Positions 25,406 through 33,804 of a stretch of DNA of 64,000 nucleotides are shown in pieces. The first letter of the stretch is position 1, and every line of letters begins with the position of its first letter. A program made the translations under genes and the position numbers. The notes below the pieces were generated by a model. It was given only the letters and a program-made list of their open reading frames with translations, was not told the DNA's origin and did no database searches. The DNA is from Exilibacterium tricleocarpae (GTDB taxonomy: Bacteria; Pseudomonadota; Gammaproteobacteria; Pseudomonadales; Cellvibrionaceae). The stretch spans positions 96,059 to 160,058 of the forward strand of contig NZ_ML660096.1 in the NCBI RefSeq assembly GCF_007004655.1, read 5' to 3'.

Positions 25406-25768
25406 CTAGTGCATTGAATACTTCGATTCTGTAATACTGTCGCTGGCAAGTATTATACTCGCCAGCAAAAGCAGCAATGCGTTGATAAAATGAATAGCGA
25501 TAGGCCAATAACTGGCACTTTCTATCAGGGCACCCAATGTGACTTGTACCGCATAGAGTACGGCTACCAACCAGGCTTTTTCACGCAGACCTCGCGCCCG
25601 GCTTGAAGTAGTGATAAAAGCAATCGGGAGCAACAATAAAAACCCAAACACAATGTGCAGCGTCCATACTTCGGCATCTAAAAACAGCGCCAGACCGGCC
25701 AGGCTGATTTGCCCTGTGATCAACACGGGTAAACTCAAGCAAAGCCATTGCGATCTTGTGTATTGCAT
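25406..25768 (-). CDS. Four-helix membrane protein (DUF6220-like)
   Basis: 120 residues from ATG 25768 (GAGG upstream). Four hydrophobic segments: about 10-28, 36-54, 66-84 and 90-110. The arrangement resembles small DUF6220-type membrane proteins; no heme or metal ligand set is obvious apart from H40 and H94, which lie within helices and could bind a cofactor. First gene of the pair with the SDR and divergent from the LysR gene. Confidence 0.6.
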   Translation of the reverse strand: MQYTRSQWLCLSLPVLITGQISLAGLALFLDAEVWTLHIVFGFLLLLPIAFITTSSRARGLREKAWLVAVLYAVQVTLGALIESASYWPIAIHFINALLLLLASIILASDSITESKYSMH

Positions 25769-25852
25769 AAGAATCACCTCACGGAATCATTGACAGCACT
25801 ATCTTCTAACAGCTCCGCGCATTTATCCAACGGATATTACCTATATCTAAAT

Positions 25853-25867
25853 ATTGATAGAATCAAT
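25853..25867. promoter_or_regulatory. Probable LysR-type binding site
   Basis: ATTGAT-AGA-ATCAAT is a perfect inverted repeat of T-N11-A form, midway between the divergent membrane-protein and LysR genes, the usual position of an LTTR recognition site. Confidence 0.6.
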
Positions 25868-25952
25868 AGTTCCTGGAGGCATCAGAGTGCTGACCTGAAA
25901 GACCATCCTCTTGGTAAGCAATTGTTTTTAATAAAGAAATTAGGAGAATAGG

Positions 25953-26870
25953 ATGAATTTGAGGTCCGTCGATCTTAACTTGCTGGTGATACTCGATGCC
26001 TTACTGGACGAAGCTCATGTCTCTCGGGCCGCGGAACAGTTAAGTCTTTCGCAATCAGCCACTTCCAACGCCCTTGAACGGTGCAGACTGCAGTTTAATG
26101 ATGTTCTGTTAGAACGTAAAAAAGGCAGGATGCGCCTGACTCCCAGAGCTGAGGCGTTGCGAATTCCGATTAAAAACGTACTCGCTGACGTGACCCGGAT
26201 CATGGTGACAAAAGAGCTAAAGCTGACCGACCTGAAACAAACAGTGCGCCTTTCTACTGCAGACCAGCCGGCGGCGCTGATAGCGTCGCAACTCTGCGAG
26301 CAGCTTCATCAGACAGCCCCCGGAATTGACCTGATTTTCCAACCCTGGCATGGCGCCGACGCCGCCTTGGAAGCGCTTGAAAAAGGTGATAGCGATCTTG
26401 CCATATCGGTTTTTTACACATCGGGCACGGCTATTTGCCGGACGCCCCTGCTGACCGAACAGTATGTGGTGGCCATGCGCAAAGATCATCCATTAACCGA
26501 TGATTGCACACTCGATAACTGGCTAAGCTACCCACACGTACTGATTTCAGGAAAGGGCGACAAACAAAGTCCGCTCGACCAGCAATTGGCCAAGCTGAAT
26601 AAAACCCGAAAAGTTGGCGTCGTTGTGCCCAGTTTTCTTATGGTTCCCCCAATCCTTGCGCAGTCGAATTTTGTAGCCATGGTACCGAGTCTCTGTATCT
26701 CGACGATGACAAACAGCAATGAATTTGTCGTAACGCCACCGCCATTGCCCGTTGACGGCTTTCCGCTACATCTCGCCTGGCACAGCCGTCGGGACCGTGA
26801 TACCGGTGTGCAGCACGTTGTGAAAGTCATAGCCGAAATTTTTCGCGGTTATAAACCCAGCGTTAACTGA
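25953..26870 (+). CDS. LysR-family transcriptional regulator
   Basis: 305 residues beginning MNLRSVDLNLLVILDALLDE with the helix-turn-helix at about 20-40 (HVSRAAEQLSLSQSATSNAL), followed by a substrate-binding domain. The N-terminus resembles the NodD/LeuO/PhcR-like branch (R-x-x-DLNLL). TAGGAG precedes the ATG. Divergent from the membrane protein/SDR pair with an inverted repeat between them, so the pair is the likely target. The effector is unknown. Confidence 0.9.
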   Translation: MNLRSVDLNLLVILDALLDEAHVSRAAEQLSLSQSATSNALERCRLQFNDVLLERKKGRMRLTPRAEALRIPIKNVLADVTRIMVTKELKLTDLKQTVRLSTADQPAALIASQLCEQLHQTAPGIDLIFQPWHGADAALEALEKGDSDLAISVFYTSGTAICRTPLLTEQYVVAMRKDHPLTDDCTLDNWLSYPHVLISGKGDKQSPLDQQLAKLNKTRKVGVVVPSFLMVPPILAQSNFVAMVPSLCISTMTNSNEFVVTPPPLPVDGFPLHLAWHSRRDRDTGVQHVVKVIAEIFRGYKPSVN

Positions 26871-27013
26871 ATAGAGCGAATAGCAAAAAGACGGAAGGAC
26901 TTTTGAGCGCGCAGCGCGGCATAGGCAAAACTATCGGTCAACGCTTGTATCTCAGTATCAGACATGGCTCGAGTACCGGATTTAGTATCTTACGCTTTTT
27001 GGTTAAAGCTTAA

Positions 27014-27376
27014 TTAACCCATGACTTCATTTTCCAGCCTGGCTTTTGATAAGGCACTAATAAATACTTTGAACACGATGCCGCTGAAAAAAGTCGACAG
27101 CCCGATGGTGAAAAATGCAGAGATAACCAGATCGATAAATTTAAAAGAACTGGAGACCAAAGTTGGTTGATAAACAAAAATACCGACGAAGACTACCCAA
27201 TGGCTCAAGCAATAAAAACACTGGAAAAGATGCCCAATCAGGCTATTCTTTTGGCTTATCCACGCACGCATTGGCGCGAACAGTTCAGTTTGTGTGACGG
27301 TTATCGACAGGCAACTGGCCGACAATGCCAACACAGCACAGGTCCACAACTGGAAAAGGTGATCAGGGTAAGTCAT
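27014..27376 (-). CDS. DUF1360 family membrane protein
   Basis: 120 residues with three hydrophobic segments. The motif FQCFYCLSHWVVFVGIF matches the CxxCxxHW signature of DUF1360 proteins. GGAG is 8 bases upstream of the ATG. Function of the family is not established; the paired cysteines suggest metal or redox chemistry. Divergent from the Rrf2 regulator with two palindromes in the 211-base gap, so possibly its target. Confidence 0.75.
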   Translation of the reverse strand: MTYPDHLFQLWTCAVLALSASCLSITVTQTELFAPMRAWISQKNSLIGHLFQCFYCLSHWVVFVGIFVYQPTLVSSSFKFIDLVISAFFTIGLSTFFSGIVFKVFISALSKARLENEVMG

Positions 27377-27483
27377 CTTACTATCTCCGAATGATTCAGC
27401 GCCGACAGCACAGGGGAAGGCCTCTCACCTTTACAAGTTCTCCTGTGGCCGGGGTAAACGTTTTACTTGAGCAGAAACTTTAT

Positions 27484-27547
27484 CTTATGAAACATCATAA
27501 GTTCCTTGAGCTGGATTGTCAACACATGAAACAATGAATGTTTCATG
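27484..27547. promoter_or_regulatory. Two palindromes, probable Rrf2 operators
   Basis: CTTATGA-AACA-TCATAAG (27484-27501) and CATGAAACA-5 bp-TGTTTCATG (27525-27547). Both contain ATGAAACA. They lie between the DUF1360 gene and the Rrf2 gene, 40-100 bases upstream of the latter, and are well placed for autoregulation and control of the divergent gene. Confidence 0.6.
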
Positions 27548-27587
27548 AGCGCCCTATGGCCTCTCGATCATTGATAAGGTCCAGATA

Positions 27588-28025
27588 ATGAGGAAAGACA
27601 GTCGGTTGTCTCGCATGTTGCATGTCCTTATTCATATGCAACAGTTCGGCGAACCGGTAACCTCTGAAACCCTTGCCGCTATGCTCAGCACCAATCCTGT
27701 CGTGGTTCGGCGCACCATGAGAAGCTTGAAGGAGCAAGGTTACGTCCATTCTGTAAAGGGGCATGGTGGCGGGTGGACGCTCACCGTGCCCTTGTCGTCG
27801 ATCACCTTGCTGGACATTTACCGTGCTTTGGGGGAGAGCACTATGTTTACTATCGGGCTGACCGACGAGCACTCCCGATGCCCGATAGAGAAAGCAGTAA
27901 ATAATGCCCTGGGTGATGTGCTCGCAGAGGCGGAGAAGCTCGTTATCGAGCGGTTTGAAAATGTAGCCTTGGACGCACTGGCAGAAGAGTTTTCAAACCA
28001 CCACGTTGAACAGTGTCGACAGTGA
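27588..28025 (+). CDS. Rrf2-family transcriptional regulator
   Basis: 145 residues. The winged helix is at about 10-70 (MLHVLIHMQQFGEPVTSETLAAMLSTNPVVVRRTM...), with the glycine-rich wing VKGHGGGWTLTV. Only one cysteine lies in the sensing loop (SRCPIEKAV) and another at the C-terminus, so the three-cysteine iron-sulfur site of IscR or NsrR is absent; it is closer to YwnA-type members. AAGG precedes the ATG. Confidence 0.88.
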   Translation: MRKDSRLSRMLHVLIHMQQFGEPVTSETLAAMLSTNPVVVRRTMRSLKEQGYVHSVKGHGGGWTLTVPLSSITLLDIYRALGESTMFTIGLTDEHSRCPIEKAVNNALGDVLAEAEKLVIERFENVALDALAEEFSNHHVEQCRQ

Positions 28026-28160
28026 ATGTCGACCGAACCTGATGGCCAAGCGTTCTGCCGGGAATATACAAATCTCCGACTTTTAGCTCAAGCCTATCAT
28101 TTGGTGTTCCGGGCGTCGGCCCGTCCCCACCATCGCATTACTGAAAGTGCTCGACTGTTT

Positions 28161-29507
28161 TCATCCGGTCTTTTCCGGTTCTCGACTCTCCGCTCTCGCG
28201 ACCACCGGCTCCGCCAACCATCGGTCCATCACGGTACAGGCTGTCAAGTCCCCCGAGACGTTGACTGTGGTCCGGCACATATCCAATATTCTGTCCACAC
28301 CAATAATCAACGCTATGCCGCTGGCGGGAATGCCGATATCCTGGAGAATCGTCGCCAGAATGACAATCCCGACACCGGGCGTACTCGGTGAGCCGATAGA
28401 CGCTCCGACCGTGGTGATCGTTAGCAGGATAAGCTGCGCCGTGGTCAATTCCACGCCGTAAACCTGGGTCAGAAACAAGGCAGCGACGACCTGGTAAAGC
28501 GCCGTGCCATCCATATTGACGGTCGCACCCAACGGAATGACAAATTTGGAAATCGCGGGTTTAACGCGCAACCTTTCCGATGCAGCCCGCATAGACAGCG
28601 GCATAACCGCAGCAGAACTCGAAGTGGAAAAAGCGAGAAGCTGAACGTCCCGTATGTTAATTAAGAAATCAGTTAAGCTTCGCTTGGCGAGAGTCCTGAC
28701 AATAAACAGATAAAAGCCGAGCAAAATCAGCAAACCCAGCAGCACCGTACCAACGTACACCGACATCCCAAGGATAATCTCAATACCTGTCCGGATGGTG
28801 ATGTCCGCCAGCAGGCCAAAGACGGCGTAGGGTGCAAGCATCATCGCCCAACCTATGATTTTCAGCGCAATTTCCTGTACCGCCTCGAGCAGGTTCACAA
28901 CAGGTTGCACCCGCTTTCGAGGGACCACGGCGATCGCAACCCCGGCGATAATCGCATAAATGACGATTTGCAGCATATCCCGGGTGGTCATTGCCTCAGT
29001 CAGATTGGTCGGAATCAAATTGGCGACCCGCTCGGGTAGTGGCTGGCTCGCTATTTCCGTCGTTGGAATAACGATTTCTTCCGCACTGACCGCAGTGATC
29101 AAAGAGCCATCGATGTAATTGCCCGGTTCGATCACCAATGCCAGCAAAATACCGATAGTCACCGCCACTGTTGTTGTAGTAACGAAATAGGGAAGAATCC
29201 TCAATCCGGCCCGCTTTAGGTAGTCTGTATCGCCGCTGCCGCATACGCCCAGGACGATCGAGGAAATCACCAGCGGAATCACAACCATTTGAATCAGGTT
29301 GAGAAAGATAGAACCGGGGAGTTTTAACCATGCGGCAATATTGAGTACGGTTGCCGCCGGCAGCAGCGCTCCGCCCTCCGGCGATAAAATAAGCCCGAGC
29401 GCCAGACCGCCAATCATGGCAGCAACGATCTGTGCCCATAGCCTGGTGCGGATAAGGATGGAAATGTCTTCGATCTTCATTCGAAAGTGGTCATTGATAC
29501 CGTTCAT
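28161..29507 (-). CDS. DAACS-family dicarboxylate/amino acid:cation symporter
   Basis: 448 residues, about eight membrane helices with two re-entrant loops. Diagnostic motifs are the serine-rich loop FSTSSSAAVMPLSM and PLGATVNMDGTALYQ (NMDGT), which carry cation and substrate binding in GltPh/GltP. Imports glutamate, aspartate or C4-dicarboxylates with Na+ or H+; the exact substrate cannot be read. AAGG is 6 bases upstream of the ATG. The 3' end faces the Rrf2 gene. Probably a single-gene unit. Confidence 0.92.
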   Translation of the reverse strand: MNGINDHFRMKIEDISILIRTRLWAQIVAAMIGGLALGLILSPEGGALLPAATVLNIAAWLKLPGSIFLNLIQMVVIPLVISSIVLGVCGSGDTDYLKRAGLRILPYFVTTTTVAVTIGILLALVIEPGNYIDGSLITAVSAEEIVIPTTEIASQPLPERVANLIPTNLTEAMTTRDMLQIVIYAIIAGVAIAVVPRKRVQPVVNLLEAVQEIALKIIGWAMMLAPYAVFGLLADITIRTGIEIILGMSVYVGTVLLGLLILLGFYLFIVRTLAKRSLTDFLINIRDVQLLAFSTSSSAAVMPLSMRAASERLRVKPAISKFVIPLGATVNMDGTALYQVVAALFLTQVYGVELTTAQLILLTITTVGASIGSPSTPGVGIVILATILQDIGIPASGIALIIGVDRILDMCRTTVNVSGDLTACTVMDRWLAEPVVARAESREPEKTG

Positions 29508-29698
29508 ACTCAGCCTTAAAGCAAAATTTCCGGATTTTTACCCTTAAAAAGCGTAGAAAGCAATAGTGTAACAACCAAAGTCAGCAGTATGACAACCTCT
29601 GGCCCAACCGCCATCGGCTGGACCAGTATATGACCTAATTAATGGTGTCATACCCAGTATCTTGGTGACGGCAGCCATTTCCCAAAAGCTGATACAGT

Positions 29699-29929
29699 TA
29701 CACCGCCTTTGTTCACCTGTTCGAATGGAGTTGAAATGACATAGCAACAGAATGTGAAAATGTCTTAGGCCCTAAAGGTTTTGCCGCTATACAGGTTTCT
29801 CCACCGCAGAAATCCGATCCGGGCAGTGAATGGTGGCGCTCTACCGGCCGGTCAGCTACACCATTGAAGGCCGCGACGGCAATGTCGATCAGTTCTATAA
29901 GGATGTTGGCGGTTTGTATGCGTTACCAA
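29699..29929 (+). pseudogene. Decayed alpha-amylase (GH13) fragment
   Basis: Frame one reads YTAFVHLFEWS, then a TGA (29732-29734) where family members have tryptophan, then [34 protein letters not shown]; after a frameshift near 29833 the frame starting at 29830 continues [19 protein letters not shown]. These pieces match, in order, the N-terminal catalytic-domain region of secreted alpha-amylases (FVHLFEW.W.DIA.ECE..LGPKG..AVQVSPP...WW.rYQPVSY). No further catalytic-domain motifs follow, so this is a remnant of a truncated gene with at least one nonsense change and one frameshift. Confidence 0.75.
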
Positions 29930-30083
29930 TGAGGCATTTGAGCTTTCAAATTGGTGGGACAACGGCAAGCACCGAAAGCTGTTTCCGGTTAACTGCCTGG
30001 AGCGTTTGCCGGCAAGCGAGGACTTTTGCAATAGTAAAGTCCTCGCTACCGTCGGCAGACTACCGGCATCGAAGATACCGCAC

Positions 30084-32102
30084 TTAATCGATAATCGGAT
30101 AGGAAACGACTGTTTTGACCTCCGGAATCTTACGCAAGCCCCGCCTATCGATACCCGGTACAACAGGTGCTTCAAGTGATGTAGGCACAGCACTGCCTCC
30201 ATTTATCACTGAGACCCTGTATTCCCCCACCAATTCTGAGCTGAAAGAGGAAACCCCTAACAGATAGTTGACTCCGACTTCCGGAACAATAAAGATTACC
30301 GCCGCCTCACCTATACCAAAAGCGCTGGCTGCTTGTAGCTCACCGCCGAACCCCTGGGCCTCGCGAATATCGCGATTATACAAAGCGACAAAAAGATCGT
30401 TAAGCCCGACAGACTCAATCCGCAATGCTATCGCTCGATCCTCCGGCAAGCCGTCCAGATCGAAGTAGTCGATGTAGTAGTTAGCCTGGTAATCGGGATC
30501 GAAAATATCTTCCGTGGTAAGCGCTCCCCCGATGCTGGTCTCCTCAGGCATACCTGAAATGAAGTTGGTGATTCTTGAAAACCTGGCATCTTCAAAGGCA
30601 GCGCCAAGGCTTGCGGTGTAAACACCGTCTTCCAACGGCGGCAGGGAGACCTGATTTATGCCTGCAAAACACGGCACTTCCACCCCGGGTTGCGGCGCCG
30701 GACCATCACCGTCGGCTACGCAGTCAAAAGTACGCAATGCAGATGATTCATCGATTATTCTCCAGTCAAAGGTAAGTCCCTGTTCCGCGTTATTTTCTAC
30801 ATCAGCGTTGACAAGCTGCCAGCGAGGCTCGATTGGGGCGCGGGGTTCAAACCGTGTCGACCGGTTACCAAAGCTGGCGCGCACAAAACCAAACGGTCTG
30901 ACACTAACACGGTGAACCCGCGACTGCTCCACGGCCGTATCTTTGGCCCACTGTGACAATTCCGAAACACGCGCCCACACACCGGGATTGCCCGGCAGCG
31001 CGCAGCCGTTGCCGTAGCTGGTAACACCCGCCAACTTCCACCGCTCCCTGCGAAAGTCGCGGACCAACAGCGGACCGCCACTGTCACCCTGGCACGCATC
31101 GATACCACCCTCAGGCGCGCCGCCGCAAATTTGTGTCTCAAAGTTTATCGCGCCGGAGTACACCGCCGCGCATTCGGCGCTGTCAAATACGGGTAGGTGC
31201 ACATCCTGTAACAAATTACTCTGAAGATTGCTTGTCCCCCATCCGACTGCGGTTGCCAGCTTGCCGTCGTCGGCAAGTCTTTTATTTTTCGGTGTCAACA
31301 TCGCAACCGTCTGCAAGCCGCTGTCGCGCAAGGCAATGGGTTCACCCAGCTCCCACAGGGCGATATCATACCCACCGCTAACGCCGGCAGGGCTTCCCGG
31401 CTGGGTGGGCTCGAGAATGTAATCCGGGTGCAGCAGCACATCGGCGACATCCAGTACCTGGCCACTGCCATCCTCTACGTTATTGGTACCCACCAGGACA
31501 TTGACATTGCCACCCGAGGCGCCTTCAGAACAGTGCGCGGCGGTCGCCACCCAGCGATCGGTAATAAGAACACCTCCGCAGAACTGTCGAAATTGCCCGC
31601 CGTTGACGACACCGACAGCAACCATAAACGGATATTCATTTATGTTGACTTCATCGCCGCCGATAATCTGCGGAATTATGCCACCGCTGTCCCGTTGCAC
31701 CACGGTTGGCGTTACCACCTCGCCTTCACCGCCACTGATATTACGCCAACCGAAAGGCACCTCCTGGCGCACGGCATAATCGCCGCTGGGGACCTTGGCA
31801 AAATAGTAAAACCCCCAGCGATCCGTTTGCGTAAAACGCTCACCGGGCTCTCGCACGCCATTGTCGTTTTCATCAAGATAGACGGTAACTCGCTGTATAC
31901 CCCGCTCTCTAAAATTTGAGCGCCCGTCGCCGTCGCGATCGTCAAAGACTCGACCAAAGATAAAGCCACGGTCGAATATATAGCGTTTCGAGTCGTCTAA
32001 ATCGCCCTGAGGCGCCACAGATTGAGCAAAGCTTGCAGACATAACGACTAAACTAACAACGCCCACTAGCAGTATCAGACCATGATTTGACCCATTTTTC
32101 AT
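30084..32102 (-). CDS. Secreted trypsin-like serine protease with SdrD-like and C-terminal domains
   Basis: 672 residues. Signal peptide ends SASFAQ (about 27). Residues 45-130 form an SD-repeat B-like beta-sandwich with two calcium-type loops (DDRDGDGRSNFRERG, DENDNGVREPGE). The S1 peptidase follows: IIGG at 147-150 region, H190 (TAAHC), D246 (DIALW), S341 (GDSGGP) and D335 six before it, indicating cleavage after Arg/Lys. The C-terminal 240 residues include a pre-peptidase-like beta domain (about 560-645). The N-terminal domain acts as a long pro-region or tether. GGGG stands before the ATG. The gene appears monocistronic. Confidence 0.88.
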   Translation of the reverse strand: MKNGSNHGLILLVGVVSLVVMSASFAQSVAPQGDLDDSKRYIFDRGFIFGRVFDDRDGDGRSNFRERGIQRVTVYLDENDNGVREPGERFTQTDRWGFYYFAKVPSGDYAVRQEVPFGWRNISGGEGEVVTPTVVQRDSGGIIPQIIGGDEVNINEYPFMVAVGVVNGGQFRQFCGGVLITDRWVATAAHCSEGASGGNVNVLVGTNNVEDGSGQVLDVADVLLHPDYILEPTQPGSPAGVSGGYDIALWELGEPIALRDSGLQTVAMLTPKNKRLADDGKLATAVGWGTSNLQSNLLQDVHLPVFDSAECAAVYSGAINFETQICGGAPEGGIDACQGDSGGPLLVRDFRRERWKLAGVTSYGNGCALPGNPGVWARVSELSQWAKDTAVEQSRVHRVSVRPFGFVRASFGNRSTRFEPRAPIEPRWQLVNADVENNAEQGLTFDWRIIDESSALRTFDCVADGDGPAPQPGVEVPCFAGINQVSLPPLEDGVYTASLGAAFEDARFSRITNFISGMPEETSIGGALTTEDIFDPDYQANYYIDYFDLDGLPEDRAIALRIESVGLNDLFVALYNRDIREAQGFGGELQAASAFGIGEAAVIFIVPEVGVNYLLGVSSFSSELVGEYRVSVINGGSAVPTSLEAPVVPGIDRRGLRKIPEVKTVVSYPIID

Positions 32103-32754
32103 GATGATCCCCTGATTAAGTGATATCTAGCTAACTGAAAGAAAGTTGAATGACAGAAAATTAGCTAAGGGAAAAACCCTTAGCTGTATTGGGTGCTTAT
32201 TGGTAGAGATTACAACGCCGGATAACGGCAGGGAACAGAGTATATGCCACCCTTAAGCCGGGTGTGCAGAAAATATGATTTGACTAAACGGATGTTTTAC
32301 ACTTATGCCCAAATACTTCTATTTCGCCCTCGCTGCCGAGTCCACACAAACCGGCCTAAATACTCAGACGGTGCCAAGGCACCGCGTAAAAAACGCCAGA
32401 ATTTCATCGCGGGCGGCTGTGGTCGGCTGCCCCTCTTCATCAATCAAGTGAACAGTCACTACGTTGTGGGGACAAGGCACATGGGCAGCAAAAAACGGCG
32501 GTACATCCGTGTTGGCCGAGGTGTCGGACAACACCCGCCCAGGAAGCGATCGCCGAGCGCCTCGGTGTAGTCTGCAAAGCGCTGGGGCTGGCAAAAACGA
32601 TCGCCTTATCGCATTAGGTCGATATACACTGCCGCCGGGCACTGGGAAGCCAACATACTGTAAAAGAAATCACAAAAGACCGGTTACAGGGTATGGCGGT
32701 GTTTTCATATAAAGCGCAGCGGAATTTTTATAGCCGATCGTGCCATAAAAACCC
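32103..32754. other. Intergenic region with a possible esterase remnant
   Basis: No intact gene. On the minus strand at about 32364-32560 the frame ending at 32364 reads ...HVPCPHNVVTVHLIDEEGQP TTAARDEILAFFTRCLGTV, which looks like the end of an alpha/beta hydrolase; upstream the coding sense seems to shift frame (RFADYTEALGDRFLG in another frame). I treat this as a weak candidate pseudogene. Confidence 0.3.
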
Positions 32755-33432
32755 TCAGCCTAAGCAGGCATCGATATGTAGCGCCAATACCCTGTGTACT
32801 TCCTGCAGATGCGCCTTGGTGAGCTTTTTGGCTTTAAGGCTGCGCAGCAGCGTTTCCCGACTGACCAGGAAACCGAGAATCTGCCCGAACAGGGCGTGCG
32901 CGCGTATTTTGACTTCACTGCTTTTCGCATCGATACCGGTAATGATGGAAATCAGTCGGTGTGATACGTGCAATATCCGCTTCATATGGCGGTCATGGAA
33001 AATATCGTAAGCCTCGGTGGGATTGGCCTGCTCGCGCATAATAATCTGGGCCCAGGCCTTGGGTTCATCGGATTCCACCAGCAGCGTCGCAAGGTTGGCC
33101 ATCAGGGACTTATAAATAACAAGGGCCTGTGCCGGTGCCGGCGTCGCTGTCTTCAGCGATTGCTCCAATTCTTTAAGAGAGTTGCCGATCGAATCCTCTA
33201 TCCGGTCTGTAATATACTCCACGACCGCTCTGTAAAGCCCTTCCTTGCTGCCGAAGTAATAGGGAATGGCCGCGATATTGGCGCCGGACTCCTCTGACAG
33301 CATACGTGTCGTAGTGGCATCCAGGCCATTTCTACCAAACAGCTTGAGGCCGGCCATAATCAGTGCGTAACGCTTTTCACCACGCCGGCTCATCCTGTCT
33401 GTATCGGGTTTGTCGATTGGTTCGAGGGGCAT
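32755..33432 (-). CDS. TetR/AcrR regulator, CecR-like
   Basis: 225 residues from ATG 33432 (a GTG three codons earlier is possible). The helix-turn-helix is at about residues 18-65 (GLDATTTRMLSEESGANIAAIPYYFGSKEGLY), and the C-terminal region (KAWAQIIMREQANPTEAYDIFHD, ALFGQILGFLVSRETLLR) matches the CecR/YbiH C-terminal domain. CecR regulates efflux and envelope genes in Escherichia coli. Divergent from the OsmC/RND operon with two palindromes between them, so it is the probable repressor of that operon. Confidence 0.88.
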   Translation of the reverse strand: MPLEPIDKPDTDRMSRRGEKRYALIMAGLKLFGRNGLDATTTRMLSEESGANIAAIPYYFGSKEGLYRAVVEYITDRIEDSIGNSLKELEQSLKTATPAPAQALVIYKSLMANLATLLVESDEPKAWAQIIMREQANPTEAYDIFHDRHMKRILHVSHRLISIITGIDAKSSEVKIRAHALFGQILGFLVSRETLLRSLKAKKLTKAHLQEVHRVLALHIDACLG

Positions 33433-33472
33433 CAACCACACACTCTCTACTGCTTTTAATCTCGGTTTTTGT

Positions 33473-33501
33473 TTTGCCTTTGCCTTTGCCTTTGCCTTTG
33501 C
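33473..33501. repeat. TTTGCC hexanucleotide repeat
   Basis: Nearly five tandem copies of TTTGCC, 40 bases upstream of the CecR-like start. Slippage here could alter promoter spacing. Confidence 0.85.
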
Positions 33502-33575
33502 TCTCTTCTATTACTTGATACTTCTAACGCCGCCAATATTTCCGCTGGTGTTCTTGCGGCCTGCCATCACTTTGA

Positions 33576-33610
33576 CGCCGGTCGCCGGTCGCCGGTCGCC
33601 GGTCGCCGGC
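33576..33610. repeat. CGCCGGT heptanucleotide repeat
   Basis: Four full copies plus six bases of a fifth, in the same divergent promoter region as the TTTGCC tract. Confidence 0.85.
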
Positions 33611-33659
33611 CACTATCTTAACCAAACGAACGCCCGCGATCATAACCTATTCATTTATT

Positions 33660-33675
33660 TTAATCAATCGATTAA
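33660..33675. promoter_or_regulatory. Palindromic operator 1 for the TetR/CecR-like regulator
   Basis: TTAATCAATCGATTAA, a palindrome with TTAATC/GATTAA arms, matched by a second copy 82 bases downstream. Lies between the divergent regulator and OsmC genes. Confidence 0.7.
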
Positions 33676-33741
33676 CTTTACCTATATTTACACTCACCCG
33701 GTCTCCACCACCGGGATAATCTATTGTATTATCTCATCGAT

Positions 33742-33757
33742 TTAATCAAATGATTAA
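33742..33757. promoter_or_regulatory. Palindromic operator 2 for the TetR/CecR-like regulator
   Basis: TTAATCAAATGATTAA shares 14 of 16 bases with operator 1, 48 bases upstream of the OsmC start, where it would block transcription of the efflux operon. Confidence 0.7.
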
Positions 33758-33804
33758 CCTTTAGCTTCCATACCGAAACCCTAACTGACGCCGGAGACAA
33801 CACC

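Noticed and set aside
26849-26965. A 38-codon minus-strand frame (MSDTEIQALTDSF...)
   Set aside because: It overlaps the LysR gene end and has no good ribosome binding site.
32364-32642. A 92-codon frame as an intact esterase gene
   Set aside because: Only the C-terminal part looks like a hydrolase and the sense seems to cross a frameshift, so at most a remnant.
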